Of a DNA stretch of 15,638 nucleotides, positions 1 through 7,007 are shown piece after piece. A model generated the notes under the pieces. That model had not been told where the DNA came from. It ran no database searches and saw only the letters and a list, made by a program, of their open reading frames with translations. Origin of the DNA: JAFGCL01 sp964492335. GTDB taxonomy: Bacteria; Chloroflexota; Dehalococcoidia; UBA2247; RBG-13-53-26. Numbering within the stretch: position 1 is the stretch's first letter; each line of letters opens with the position of its first letter. Position numbers and translations under genes: made by a program. The DNA is taken from contig CAZBJX010000033.1 in the NCBI GenBank assembly GCA_964492335.1, forward strand, positions 1 through 15,638. The letters are read 5' to 3'.

Positions 1-76
1 CCCCGGCCACGAAGAAGTCAGCTACGGCTGCCCGGAGAAGTTGCGGAATTTCTGCCCGGCCGGCCGCGGCCGGCTG

Positions 77-105
77 TTGAGGCGGCCGGGCCGGCGTAAT
101 ATAAT
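77..105 (+). promoter_or_regulatory. Sigma70-type promoter for proB
   Basis: TTGAGG at 77-82 and a consensus TATAAT at 100-105 are separated by exactly 17 bp. Transcription would start near 111-113, only about 12 nt before the proB ATG at 124, so the leader is very short. The sequence upstream (1-76) is GC-rich and holds the possible tail of an earlier gene that cannot be identified: two short frames run in from the edge and stop at 78-80 and 97-99. Confidence 0.7.
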
Positions 106-123
106 CTACGGTGGCAGAAGGCC

Positions 124-1284
124 ATGGACGGGACGAGACGCACCGCATCCAGGGGCGCACCGGCAAAGCCGGCGGCCCCCTATCACCGCCTGGTGGTCAA
201 GCTGGGCACGAACCTGCTCACCCGGGGCAGCGACGGGCTGGACATCGCCACCATGGCGGGGCTGGTGGACCAAGTGGCCCGGCTGCACCAGCAGGGGCTT
301 GAGGTGGTACTGGTTTCCTCCGGGTCCATAGCCGCCGGCCGGGACAAGCTGGGCATCCGCACCGACCGGAAGGACATCCCCTTCCGGCAGGTCCTGGCCG
401 CTGTGGGCCAGGGGCGCCTGATGCATGCCTACGAGCAGCTCTTCGACCGCCATGGTATCGTGGTGGCCCAGGCGCTGCTCACCAAGCGGGAGCTGTCCCA
501 CCGGGCGGGGTACCTGAACGCCCGCAACACCCTCCTCTCCCTGCTGGCGCTCAAGGTGGTGCCGGTCATCAACGAGAACGACGTGCTGGCCACCGACGAG
601 ATCAAGGAAGAGAAGTTCGGCGACAATGACAACCTGTCGGCCATGGTGGCCAACCTGGTGGACGCCGACCTGCTGGTCCTCCTGAGTGACGTGCACGGTC
701 TCTACACCGCCGACCCCCGCAAGGACCCCGGGGCCACGCTGGTCCCCGTGGTGGAGAAGATCGATGCCCAAATCGAGGCCATGGCCGGGGGCGCCGGGAC
801 CAGCCGCGGCACCGGGGGCATGGCCACCAAGATCGAGGCCGCCAGGCTGGCCACGCGGTCGGCCATAGCGGTGGTGATCGCGGAGGGGGGCATCCCCGAT
901 ATCATCGCCCGCCTGGCGGAGGGCGAAGCCATCGGCACCCACTTCCTCCCCACGACTACGAAGGTGGAGAGCCGCCAGCGCTGGATGATCAGCCGGCTGG
1001 CCTCCCGCGGCCGGATAATGATCGACGACGGCGCCGCCGGGGCGCTGCGGAAGAACGGCAGCCTGCTGCCCACCGGGGTGAAGGACACGGAGAAGGAGTT
1101 CCGCCGGGGGGACATGGTGGACATCGTCGACCTGCAGGGCCGCCGCGTCGCCTGCGGCATGTCCAACTACAGCTCCGGGGAGATCCAGGCCATCAAGGGC
1201 GCCCACTCCAGGCAGATCATGTCCCTGCTGGGCTACCAGTACGGCGCCGAGGTGGTCCACCGCAACAACCTCGTGGTGTTGTAG
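124..1284 (+). CDS. proB: Glutamate 5-kinase (ProB) with C-terminal PUA domain
   Basis: Phosphorylates L-glutamate to gamma-glutamyl phosphate with ATP, the first step of proline synthesis, in the cytosol. The amino-acid-kinase fold is clear: VVKLGT with Lys26 near the start, SSGSIAAG at 65-72, VINEND at 149-153, FGDNDNLSA at 165-173, SDVHGLYTADP at 188-198, and the nucleotide loop GTGGMATK at 229-236. Residues about 290-385 form the PUA domain found in full-length ProB. The 386-residue length is normal, with roughly 15-20 extra residues before the kinase core. The ATG at 124 has AGAAGG only 2 nt upstream, a tight spacing. No closer in-frame ATG fits, but a start at the GTG near 193 cannot be excluded. 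No proA lies in the window, so proline synthesis is completed elsewhere. Confidence 0.96.
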   Translation: MDGTRRTASRGAPAKPAAPYHRLVVKLGTNLLTRGSDGLDIATMAGLVDQVARLHQQGLEVVLVSSGSIAAGRDKLGIRTDRKDIPFRQVLAAVGQGRLMHAYEQLFDRHGIVVAQALLTKRELSHRAGYLNARNTLLSLLALKVVPVINENDVLATDEIKEEKFGDNDNLSAMVANLVDADLLVLLSDVHGLYTADPRKDPGATLVPVVEKIDAQIEAMAGGAGTSRGTGGMATKIEAARLATRSAIAVVIAEGGIPDIIARLAEGEAIGTHFLPTTTKVESRQRWMISRLASRGRIMIDDGAAGALRKNGSLLPTGVKDTEKEFRRGDMVDIVDLQGRRVACGMSNYSSGEIQAIKGAHSRQIMSLLGYQYGAEVVHRNNLVVL

Positions 1285-1311
1285 ACGCAACCCTCAGGGT
1301 ACCTCCCCCTT

Positions 1312-1333
1312 GGGAACGCCGGCGGGCGTTCCC
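1312..1333. repeat. Strong hairpin downstream of proB
   Basis: A perfect 9-bp inverted repeat: GGGAACGCC (1312-1320), loop GGCG (1321-1324), GGCGTTCCC (1325-1333), 27 nt after the proB stop. It resembles a terminator stem but no T-run follows. It may act as a U-less terminator or an mRNA 3'-end stabiliser, and it also sits just upstream of the next gene's Shine-Dalgarno. Confidence 0.5.
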
Positions 1334-1368
1334 CGCAGCCGGCCACCAGAAAGGAGGGCACAAAGAGC

Positions 1369-1617
1369 ATGAAGATCGAGTGCCTGGTATGCCTCAAGGA
1401 GACCGCCATCCCCCGGAACCTCAACACCCAGAAATACGACGGGCAGATAACCTGCCGGGAGTGCGGCGCACTGCTCCAGGTCAAGCTGGTCAAGTCCAAG
1501 GTGGAGCAGTGCAAGGTAGTCATGGAGGGCCAGGCCAGGCTCTCTCCGGCCAGGCCCCCGGTGGGGGCCGGCCCGGCCAGGCGGGAGGGGCGCTTCTACC
1601 TGGAGGAGAAGGACTGA
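1369..1617 (+). CDS. Small zinc-ribbon protein, function unknown
   Basis: An 82-residue protein with two CxxC knuckles, Cys5-Cys8 and Cys29-Cys32, spaced 20 residues apart. This is the usual layout of a single zinc ribbon that binds one zinc ion. Residues 45-82 contain an Ala/Pro/Gly/Arg-rich linker and end in an acidic tail. A strong AGGAGG Shine-Dalgarno lies about 11-13 nt before the ATG, which supports real translation. It sits between proB and rny on the same strand, 84 nt after proB and behind a hairpin. I do not recognise the family. Similar mini-ribbons are often nucleic-acid-binding or metal-handling adaptors, but nothing here decides that. Confidence 0.75.
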   Translation: MKIECLVCLKETAIPRNLNTQKYDGQITCRECGALLQVKLVKSKVEQCKVVMEGQARLSPARPPVGAGPARREGRFYLEEKD

Positions 1618-1646
1618 GACGGCACCGCCGCGCGTGCCGGAAATCC

Positions 1647-1675
1647 TTGACACTGGTGCATCGAAAGCGTTAAAT
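1647..1675 (+). promoter_or_regulatory. Sigma70-type promoter for the rny operon
   Basis: A consensus TTGACA at 1647-1652 is followed after 17 bp by TTAAAT at 1670-1675 (or TAAATA at 18 bp). It lies in the 111-bp gap before rny, in a locally A/T-richer stretch. A start near 1682 would give a leader of about 45 nt. Confidence 0.65.
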
Positions 1676-1728
1676 ATGGGCGTTACTGTAGTCTACCCCC
1701 AGCCTGGAGAATTCAAAGAGAAAGGTAG

Positions 1729-3267
1729 GTGAAAGTGCCGGAATGGGCATGGCTGGTAATTGGTCTGGCAGCCGGGCTGATCATAGGGATCGGCATAGCG
1801 TTCATAGTCCGACAGTGGATCGCCGGCCGCCAGGTCCAACTGGCCTCCGAGGAGGCCAGAAGGCTGATCAACGAAGCCCAGGAGAAACACAAGGCCATCC
1901 TCCTGGAATCGAAGGAGGCAGCCGTAAACATGAAGGCGGAAGCGGAGGCCAGCTACCGCGAGACGCGGGGCGAGCTGCAGCGGCTGGAGAGGCGCCTGTC
2001 GCAAAAGGAAGAGAACATGGAGCGCCGGGAGGAGACCTTCCAGCGCCGGGAGCAGCTCCTTTCCGGGAAGGAACGGGAGATAGAGAAGGCCCGCAATCGC
2101 GTGGAGGAGCTGCGGCAGCGACAGCAGCAGCAGCTGGAGCATATAGCCGGCCTGTCAACCGCGGAGGCCAAGGAGATCCTCCTTCAGAAGGTCGACACCG
2201 AGGTCAGGGACGAGGCATCAAGGAGAGTGAGGGCGATGGAGGCCGCGGTCAGAGAGGATAGCGACCGGAAGTCGCGGGATATCCTGGCCCAGACCATCCA
2301 GCGTTTGGCCGGGGACGTGGTGGCGGAGAGCACTGTCTCGGTGGTTTCCCTGCCGGGCGACGAAATGAAGGGCCGCCTCATCGGGCGCGAGGGGAGAAAT
2401 ATCAGGGCACTGGAGCATGCCACCGGAGTGGACCTGATAATCGACGACACTCCGGGGGCTGTCACCCTGTCCTGTTTCGACCCCGTGCGCCGTGAGATTG
2501 CCCGTATCGCCTTGGAGAAGCTTATCCTGGATGGCCGCATCCACCCCGCCCGGATCGAGGAAATGGTGAACCGGGCGCGGGACGAAGTAGAAAACACCAT
2601 TCGGACTGAAGGAGAGCAAGCCGCCAACAGAGCCGGGGTGCATGGCCTGCCCCCCGAGCTTATCAGAACACTGGGCAGGCTGAAGTACCGTTTCAGCTAC
2701 GGGCAGAACGTCCTCATGCACAGCGTCGAGGTTTCGCTCCTGTCCGGCATGATGGCCGCCGAGATAGGGGCCAACGTAGAACAGGCCAAGAGGGCAGGGT
2801 TGCTTCACGACCTGGGCAAAGCGGTCGACTTCGAGACGGAGGGGCCGCATGCTCAGATTGGCGCCGACATAATCAGGCAGTGGGAGAAGTCTCCGGACGT
2901 GGTGAGGGCGGTGGCCGCGCACCACGGGGAGGTGGAGATGAACACTGCCATGGCCTTCCTGGTGGCCGCTTCGGATGCCATCAGCGCGTCAAGGCCGGGC
3001 GCCCGACGTGAGTCCCTGGAGCAGTACCTGAAGCACCTGGAGGCCCTGGAGGGGATCGCCAACAGCTTCAGCGGGGTTGAGAAATCCTACGCCATCCAGG
3101 CAGGAAGAGAAATCCGCATACTGGTGAAGCCGGAAGAAATCGATGACCTGGGAGCCATGAGGCTGGCCCGGGACATCGTCAAGAAAGTGGAAGATACTTT
3201 GAACTACCCAGGTCAGATAAAGGTGACCGTGGTACGGGAGACCCGGGCGGTAGACTACGCCAAATAG
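1729..3267 (+). CDS. rny: Ribonuclease Y
   Basis: Membrane-anchored endoribonuclease that starts bulk mRNA decay in many bacteria lacking RNase E-led turnover. The full 512-residue architecture is visible: an N-terminal membrane helix (about 7-28), a long charged coiled coil (about 35-150, rich in Glu/Arg/Gln), a KH domain with the GxxG loop IGREGRN at 218-224, and an HD metal-dependent hydrolase domain with His331, the His360-Asp361 pair in LLHDLGKA, His398-His399 and Asp416. Length is typical. The start is GTG at 1729 after GAGAAAGG. A second in-frame GTG at 1735 with AGGTAGG is an equally plausible start and would remove two residues. It is the first gene of a run with ymdB 18 nt downstream, the pairing known from Bacillus and relatives. 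Confidence 0.97.
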   Translation: MKVPEWAWLVIGLAAGLIIGIGIAFIVRQWIAGRQVQLASEEARRLINEAQEKHKAILLESKEAAVNMKAEAEASYRETRGELQRLERRLSQKEENMERREETFQRREQLLSGKEREIEKARNRVEELRQRQQQQLEHIAGLSTAEAKEILLQKVDTEVRDEASRRVRAMEAAVREDSDRKSRDILAQTIQRLAGDVVAESTVSVVSLPGDEMKGRLIGREGRNIRALEHATGVDLIIDDTPGAVTLSCFDPVRREIARIALEKLILDGRIHPARIEEMVNRARDEVENTIRTEGEQAANRAGVHGLPPELIRTLGRLKYRFSYGQNVLMHSVEVSLLSGMMAAEIGANVEQAKRAGLLHDLGKAVDFETEGPHAQIGADIIRQWEKSPDVVRAVAAHHGEVEMNTAMAFLVAASDAISASRPGARRESLEQYLKHLEALEGIANSFSGVEKSYAIQAGREIRILVKPEEIDDLGAMRLARDIVKKVEDTLNYPGQIKVTVVRETRAVDYAK

Positions 3268-3285
3268 GGGTGACGAAGAGGGCCA

Positions 3286-4053
3286 TTGCGCATACTCGTC
3301 ATCGGCGATGTGATAGGCAGGCCTGGCAGAAGGGCGGTGCGCCACCTGGTGCCAGGCCTGCGTCACGATATGCAGCTGGACCTGGTCATTGCCAACGGGG
3401 AGAACGCCGCGGGCGGAAAGGGGCTCACCCCCGAGACGGCGGATGAGCTCCTCGGCAGCGGTGTGGACGTGATCACCTCGGGAAACCACATCTGGGCCCA
3501 GAGAGAGGTCCTCCCTCTGCTCGATGACGGCTCCCCCATCATCCGCCCCCTGAACTTCGCGCCGGGGGTACCCGGCCGGGGGTCCGTGCAGCGCAAGAAC
3601 GTCCTGGTGGTCAACCTCATCGGCCGCACTTTCATGGGCGACGCCGACTGCCCGTTCCGGGCGATGGACCAGCTCCTGGACGGGCTGACCGGGAAGCCGG
3701 AGGCCATCGTGGTCGACTTTCACGCCGAGGCCACCTCCGAGAAACAGGCCATGGGCCGCTACCTGGACGGCCGTGTCTCGGCGGTGGTCGGCACTCACAC
3801 CCACGTGGGCACCATCGATGCGCGGGTCCTGCCAAAGGGCACCGCTTTTGTGACCGACATCGGCATGGTGGGGCCCTCCGACTCCGTCATCGGGGACAAC
3901 ACGCAGGAGGTGCTCCACCGCTTCCTCACCCACATGCCCCGGCGCCTGTCGGTGGCCAAGGGGCCCGTGGTATTCAACTCGGTGCTGGTGGAGACCGACC
4001 CCGAGACCGGGCGGGCAACCGGGATCACCCGGGTCGACCGGGAGGTGGACTAG
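3286..4053 (+). CDS. ymdB: YmdB-family metallophosphoesterase (TIGR00282)
   Basis: Binuclear metal phosphodiesterase. Bacillus YmdB hydrolyses cyclic nucleotides in vitro and affects biofilm and motility decisions. All expected metal ligands are present: Asp8 in GDVIGRPGR, Glu39-Asn40 in NGENAAGGKG, Asn67-His68 in SGNHIW, His146 in DFHAEATSEK, and His171 and His173 in GTHTHVGT. The 255-residue length is close to the family norm. It begins with TTG at 3286, preceded by GAAGAGG a few bases upstream, 18 nt after the rny stop, so the two are almost certainly cotranscribed. The rny-ymdB order is conserved across distant bacteria, which suggests a shared role in RNA or nucleotide-signal turnover. 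Confidence 0.95.
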   Translation: MRILVIGDVIGRPGRRAVRHLVPGLRHDMQLDLVIANGENAAGGKGLTPETADELLGSGVDVITSGNHIWAQREVLPLLDDGSPIIRPLNFAPGVPGRGSVQRKNVLVVNLIGRTFMGDADCPFRAMDQLLDGLTGKPEAIVVDFHAEATSEKQAMGRYLDGRVSAVVGTHTHVGTIDARVLPKGTAFVTDIGMVGPSDSVIGDNTQEVLHRFLTHMPRRLSVAKGPVVFNSVLVETDPETGRATGITRVDREVD

Positions 4054-4056
4054 GCA

Positions 4057-4896
4057 GTGAAGATCGACCTCCACATACACAGCACCGCCTCCGACGGGCG
4101 GCACAGCCCGGAGGAGATCGTGCGGATGGCGGCCCGCCTGGGGGTGGCTGCCATCTCCATTACCGATCACGACTCGGTCGAAGGCGTTGCGCCGGCGCTG
4201 CTGGCCGCCCGGGACTACCCGCCCCTGCTGGTGGTCCCCGGGGTGGAGTGCAGCACCGACGTCCCTGACGGCGAAGTCCACGTCCTGGGCTACTTCATCG
4301 ACTGCTCGAGCCCCGAGCTCATCACGAAGCTGGCCGTCTTCCGCAACTCGCGGAAGGTGCGCGCCCAGAAGATGATAGCCAGGCTGGACGCCATGGGCGT
4401 CCGCATTGAGTGGCCGCGGGTCCAGGAGATCGCCGGCGCCGGCTCCGTGGGGCGACCCCACATCGCCCGGGCCATGCACGAGAAGGGCTACGTCCCCTCC
4501 ATCAGGGAGGCCTTCAACCAGTACATCGGCCGCGAGGGCCCGGCCTACGTGGAACGGGAGAAGATGACCCCGGAGGAAGTGGTGGAGCTGATAACTCGCG
4601 TCGGCGGCCTGGCCGTCCTGGCCCACCCCGCCAACATCAAGGACCTGGACCGTCTCATACCGCGCCTCCAGAGAGCGGGACTGGCGGGCATCGAGGCATA
4701 CTACAACAATTACCCGCCGGACACCGTCAGCCGCCTGGCCTCGCTGGCGCGCAAGCACTCGCTCATCGCCACCGGGGGCTCCGACTACCATGGGCTGGAT
4801 GATCCGGCGGAGACGCCGATGGGCGGTGTCTACATCCCGCCGGAGTGCATTGGCCGGCTCCAGGCCCTGCATCGAGAGAGGACGGCCCGGGCATAG
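4057..4896 (+). CDS. PHP-domain phosphoesterase, RNase AM/YciV-like
   Basis: A 279-residue trinuclear-metal PHP phosphoesterase of the kind that includes E. coli YciV/RNase AM, which removes 5' nucleotides from short RNAs and dephosphorylates 3',5'-nucleoside bisphosphates such as pAp. PHP motifs are in order: HIHST with His6 and His8, Asp13, TDHDS with Asp37-His38, Glu64 in PGVECS, His75, His135 in GRPHIARA, His190 in LAHPAN, and GSDYHG with Asp243 and His245. The GTG start at 4057 lies 3 nt after the ymdB stop with GGGAGGTGG just upstream, so translation is probably coupled. A position after rny and ymdB fits small-RNA or nucleotide recycling. Substrate is inferred from family and context. 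Confidence 0.9.
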   Translation: MKIDLHIHSTASDGRHSPEEIVRMAARLGVAAISITDHDSVEGVAPALLAARDYPPLLVVPGVECSTDVPDGEVHVLGYFIDCSSPELITKLAVFRNSRKVRAQKMIARLDAMGVRIEWPRVQEIAGAGSVGRPHIARAMHEKGYVPSIREAFNQYIGREGPAYVEREKMTPEEVVELITRVGGLAVLAHPANIKDLDRLIPRLQRAGLAGIEAYYNNYPPDTVSRLASLARKHSLIATGGSDYHGLDDPAETPMGGVYIPPECIGRLQALHRERTARA

Positions 4897-4936
4897 GAAG
4901 GCAGCCGAGCGAGAAGCGCCCCACAAAAGGCACGAC

Positions 4937-4996
4937 GTGAAATACGAGGCGCCAGAGACGCTTCGTGAATTGCGCCATATGAAGGATGCTCTATGA
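4937..4996 (+). CDS. Possible 19-residue coupled leader peptide
   Basis: A GTG at 4937 opens a 19-codon frame, VKYEAPETLRELRHMKDAL, closed by TGA at 4994-4996. AAAAGG lies 6 nt before the GTG. The stop overlaps the next gene's start in an ATGA arrangement at 4993-4996, typical of translational coupling. The peptide is charged, with no signal or membrane character. It could be a coupling leader or a chance frame in the 96-nt gap. Confidence 0.25.
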   Translation: MKYEAPETLRELRHMKDAL

Positions 4997-5496
4997 AATG
5001 CGCCGCACACCCTGACACGGAGACCGGGCTGTCCTGCGGCCGCTGCGACACTCCCATCTGCCCCAGGTGCCTGGTGGAGACCCCGGTGGGCGCCCGCTGC
5101 CGCAAGTGCGCCAACGTCAGGCGGCTGCCTACCTACAGTGTCTCCCGCGTCCAGTACGTCAAGGCCGTGGCCGCCGGCGCGGTCATTGCGGCCGTGGTGG
5201 GGATAGCCTGGGCCATCCTCCGGGTGATCATCCACATACCCTTTCTGGGCCTCATGACCACCATCCTGCTGGCCGCCGGGGCCGCCTGGGTGATAGCGGA
5301 GGTGGTCAGCCGGGTGATCAACCACAAGAGGGGCACGCCGCTCCAGGTGATCGCCAGCGCCTGCTTCGTGCTGTCCTACCTGGTCAGCAACGTGTGGCTT
5401 CAGGGAGGCTCGCTGACCTTCTTCGCCTACTTCGGCCTGCTGGACATCCTGGTAGTCATCGTGGGCATTGTGGTCATCATGAACCGCCTGCGATAG
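4993..5496 (+). CDS. B-box zinc-finger membrane protein, function unknown
   Basis: A 167-residue protein with a cytosolic N-terminal cross-brace zinc finger followed by a membrane region. The finger has eight ligands in the bacterial B-box order: Cys3, His6, Cys15, Cys18, Cys23, Cys26, Cys36, Cys39. About four hydrophobic segments follow (roughly 57-80, 84-106, 117-137 and 140-163), with a basic loop VINHKRG between the second and third. Such fingers precede membrane domains, including rhomboid proteases, in other bacteria, but no rhomboid GxSG motif is visible here. GAAGGA lies 6 nt before the ATG. It is the last gene of the rny run and converges on sppA, 16 nt away. It may tether a partner to the membrane; the ligand is unknown. 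Confidence 0.8.
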   Translation: MKCAAHPDTETGLSCGRCDTPICPRCLVETPVGARCRKCANVRRLPTYSVSRVQYVKAVAAGAVIAAVVGIAWAILRVIIHIPFLGLMTTILLAAGAAWVIAEVVSRVINHKRGTPLQVIASACFVLSYLVSNVWLQGGSLTFFAYFGLLDILVVIVGIVVIMNRLR

Positions 5497-5512
5497 ACCG
5501 CAGACCGCGGCC

Positions 5513-6331
5513 TCAACCCAGGTAGAACATCCGGCGGGCGAGCAGCCCCTCCACCTGGGCCAGGGCGTCCTCCATCGATTCCCCGGTGAACCGGGGAAAG
5601 AGCCGTTCGGCGAGGCTCGGCCGGTACCTCATGGAGATCAGCCGCCGCCTCACCTTCCCCAGGTCCGAGGCGATCTCTACGGCGCGCTCGAAGTCGCCTA
5701 CCTCGTCGACCAGGCCCAGGCCCCTGGCTTTCTCACCCAGGAAGACCTCCCCGGTGGCCAGTTCCCTGACCCTGGCCTCCTCCATCTTCCGCCCTTTGGC
5801 CACGGCCGTCACGAAGTAATCGTAGAACCCGGCCACCAGATCCTCTTCCTTCTCCTTCTCCTCCTCGGTCGGCTCGCGGAAGTAGCTGCCCATATCCTTC
5901 AGGCGGCCGCTCTTGGTGACGTCAACGTGCACGCCGATCCGGCCCAGCAGGTCCTGCAGTATCGGCCTCATGGAGATGACCCCTATCGACCCGATGACGG
6001 CCGTGGGCAGGGCCACGATCCTGGCTGCCGGGCAACTGGCCAGGTACGAGCCCGAGGCGCAGGCGCCGCTGACGAACACCACCACCGGCTTCCTGGCCGC
6101 GAGCCGGGACACGGCGCTGTGGAGCAAGTCCGAGGCCGTGGCCAGGCCCCCGGGCGAGTCCACATTGATGATGACCGCTTTCACTCTGCGGCTGTTCTTC
6201 AGCGAATCGATGGCCTCGGTGTAGTGCCGCAGGCGGCGCGATCCGGAAATGACGCCAAACAGCTCCCAGACGCCGATTCCGGGTGACATGGGTCTGCGTA
6301 TGCCCATCTTGAACAGCGCTCCTCCAGCCAC
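5513..6331 (-). CDS. sppA: Signal peptide peptidase SppA-type serine protease
   Basis: A 272-residue Ser/Lys-dyad protease of the SppA/ClpP-crotonase fold, which degrades cleaved signal peptides. The nucleophile is Ser93 in GACASGSYLA and the general base is Lys145 in SGRLKDMGS. Their 52-residue spacing equals that of Bacillus SppA (Ser147/Lys199). Also visible are VDSPGG at 57-62, GSIGVIS at 114-120, and the C-terminal VDEVG. The N-terminal membrane helix usual in SppA is missing and the protein appears soluble. The frame opens with GTG at 6331, which has no clear Shine-Dalgarno. The ATG at 6307 follows GGAGGA by 12 nt and may be the true start. It lies 71 nt downstream of marR on the same strand, so cotranscription is possible. 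Confidence 0.92.
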   Translation of the reverse strand: MAGGALFKMGIRRPMSPGIGVWELFGVISGSRRLRHYTEAIDSLKNSRRVKAVIINVDSPGGLATASDLLHSAVSRLAARKPVVVFVSGACASGSYLASCPAARIVALPTAVIGSIGVISMRPILQDLLGRIGVHVDVTKSGRLKDMGSYFREPTEEEKEKEEDLVAGFYDYFVTAVAKGRKMEEARVRELATGEVFLGEKARGLGLVDEVGDFERAVEIASDLGKVRRRLISMRYRPSLAERLFPRFTGESMEDALAQVEGLLARRMFYLG

Positions 6332-6402
6332 ATTATCAGGTTTGCCGGCGTTTGCGCAAGCACCAGCATGCTTCCTCTGCGGCCAGGCGCCGGGGGCGGC
6401 GG

Positions 6403-6909
6403 CTAGAGTAACACTGGCCTCGATCCCAGCACTGCGGCCTGGTCACGGACCTTCTCCAGAAGCACCTTCAGAGCGTTTCTCTCTTCCGGCGAGAGGGCTG
6501 ACAGTATCTGCGCCACCACCTGCTCCCTCTCCCAGGCCAGGTCCACCGCCTCCCGGCCCTCCTCGGTCATGACCACCTGCACCGGCCCCCCCTTGCGCGG
6601 TCCACGGTGAAGAGCGACGTAGCCCTGCTTCTCCATGCGGCTGAGGAGCTGGAGGACCGTCTGGTGGCGCCGCAGGAGCATGCGGCTGATCTCAGCGGGC
6701 GTCGCCGGGCGGTCTATCACCTTCAGCGCCCACAGCACGGCGGAGTGCATCATGGGGAGGCCCAGCGGCCTGAGCTCATTCTCCCTGGCCCGGTACAGGC
6801 CGGAGTTTGCCTGGCCGAGCAGCATCGTCAGCGCCCTGGCCTCCTCCCTCCCAAGGCCGGCGCCCCCGCGGTCACCACTCCCTGATGATTTCACTTCTGC
6901 CTCTCCCAT
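6403..6909 (-). CDS. MarR-family transcriptional regulator
   Basis: A 168-residue winged-helix regulator that would act as a dimer on palindromic DNA. The helix-turn-helix spans about residues 70-98 (TPAEISRMLLRR then TVLQLLSRMEKQGYV). The wing follows at about 102-118, with basic RGPRKGG and then VMTEEG, a MarR signature. Flanking N- and C-terminal helices would form the dimer interface. I chose the ATG at 6909, which has AAGGA 4 nt upstream. The frame extends to 7035, but that extension would cross the predicted promoter and operator and is proline-rich. The gene is divergent from the dehydrogenase at 7008 across a 98-bp control region with overlapping palindromes, so it probably represses both directions. 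The ligand is unknown; many relatives respond to phenolic compounds or oxidants. Confidence 0.92.
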   Translation of the reverse strand: MGEAEVKSSGSGDRGGAGLGREEARALTMLLGQANSGLYRARENELRPLGLPMMHSAVLWALKVIDRPATPAEISRMLLRRHQTVLQLLSRMEKQGYVALHRGPRKGGPVQVVMTEEGREAVDLAWEREQVVAQILSALSPEERNALKVLLEKVRDQAAVLGSRPVLL

Positions 6910-6916
6910 CCGATCC

Positions 6917-6945
6917 TTGACATCCCCCGGAAGCCACAGTAGAGT
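6917..6945 (+). promoter_or_regulatory. Promoter for the dehydrogenase operon
   Basis: A consensus TTGACA at 6917-6922 is followed after 17 bp by TAGAGT at 6940-6945. The -10 hexamer runs into the first palindrome of the operator, so a bound MarR dimer would block it. A start near 6952 gives a leader of about 55 nt before the GTG at 7008. Confidence 0.55.
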
Positions 6946-6951
6946 ATACCA
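6943..6951 (-). promoter_or_regulatory. Extended -10 promoter for marR
   Basis: Read on the minus strand, 6951-6943 is TGGTATACT: an extended -10 (TGn) joined to TATACT. No good -35 is seen, as is usual for extended -10 promoters. A start near 6936 gives a leader of about 27 nt to the ATG at 6909. The element is inside the first palindrome, consistent with autorepression. Confidence 0.5.
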
Positions 6952-6973
6952 TATACTGTACAGTATGCGATAC
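6943..6973. promoter_or_regulatory. Overlapping palindromic operator between marR and the dehydrogenase
   Basis: Two palindromes overlap. AGTATA-CCA-TATACT occupies 6943-6957, and a perfect 14-bp palindrome ATACTGTACAGTAT occupies 6953-6966. A third, weaker pair GTAT-GCG-ATAC lies at 6963-6973. Together they give repeated GTAT/ATAC half-sites over 31 bp, covering the -10 regions of both divergent promoters. This is the expected placement for a MarR binding site. The regulator identity is inferred from adjacency. Confidence 0.7.
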
Positions 6974-7007
6974 CGGCCCGGCCCCGGGCCCGGAGAAGGA
7001 GCGGCAA

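Noticed and set aside
1..123. Tail of an upstream gene at the left edge
   Set aside because: Two short frames enter from the edge and stop at 78-80 and 97-99, but neither ending is recognisable, so no gene is called.
106..1290. Minus-strand open frame of 394 codons opposite proB
   Set aside because: The plus strand encodes a complete glutamate 5-kinase; the antisense frame is shadow sequence.
2989..5325. Minus-strand open frame of 778 codons opposite rny, ymdB and the PHP gene
   Set aside because: It is a high-GC shadow crossing several real genes and their spacers with no recognisable domain or Shine-Dalgarno.
6332..6394. A separate small minus-strand frame starting with ATG after AGAGGA, upstream of sppA
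   Set aside because: It is out of frame with sppA, carries no membrane helix or motif, and overlaps the sppA coding region, so it is not convincing as a gene or as a missing anchor.
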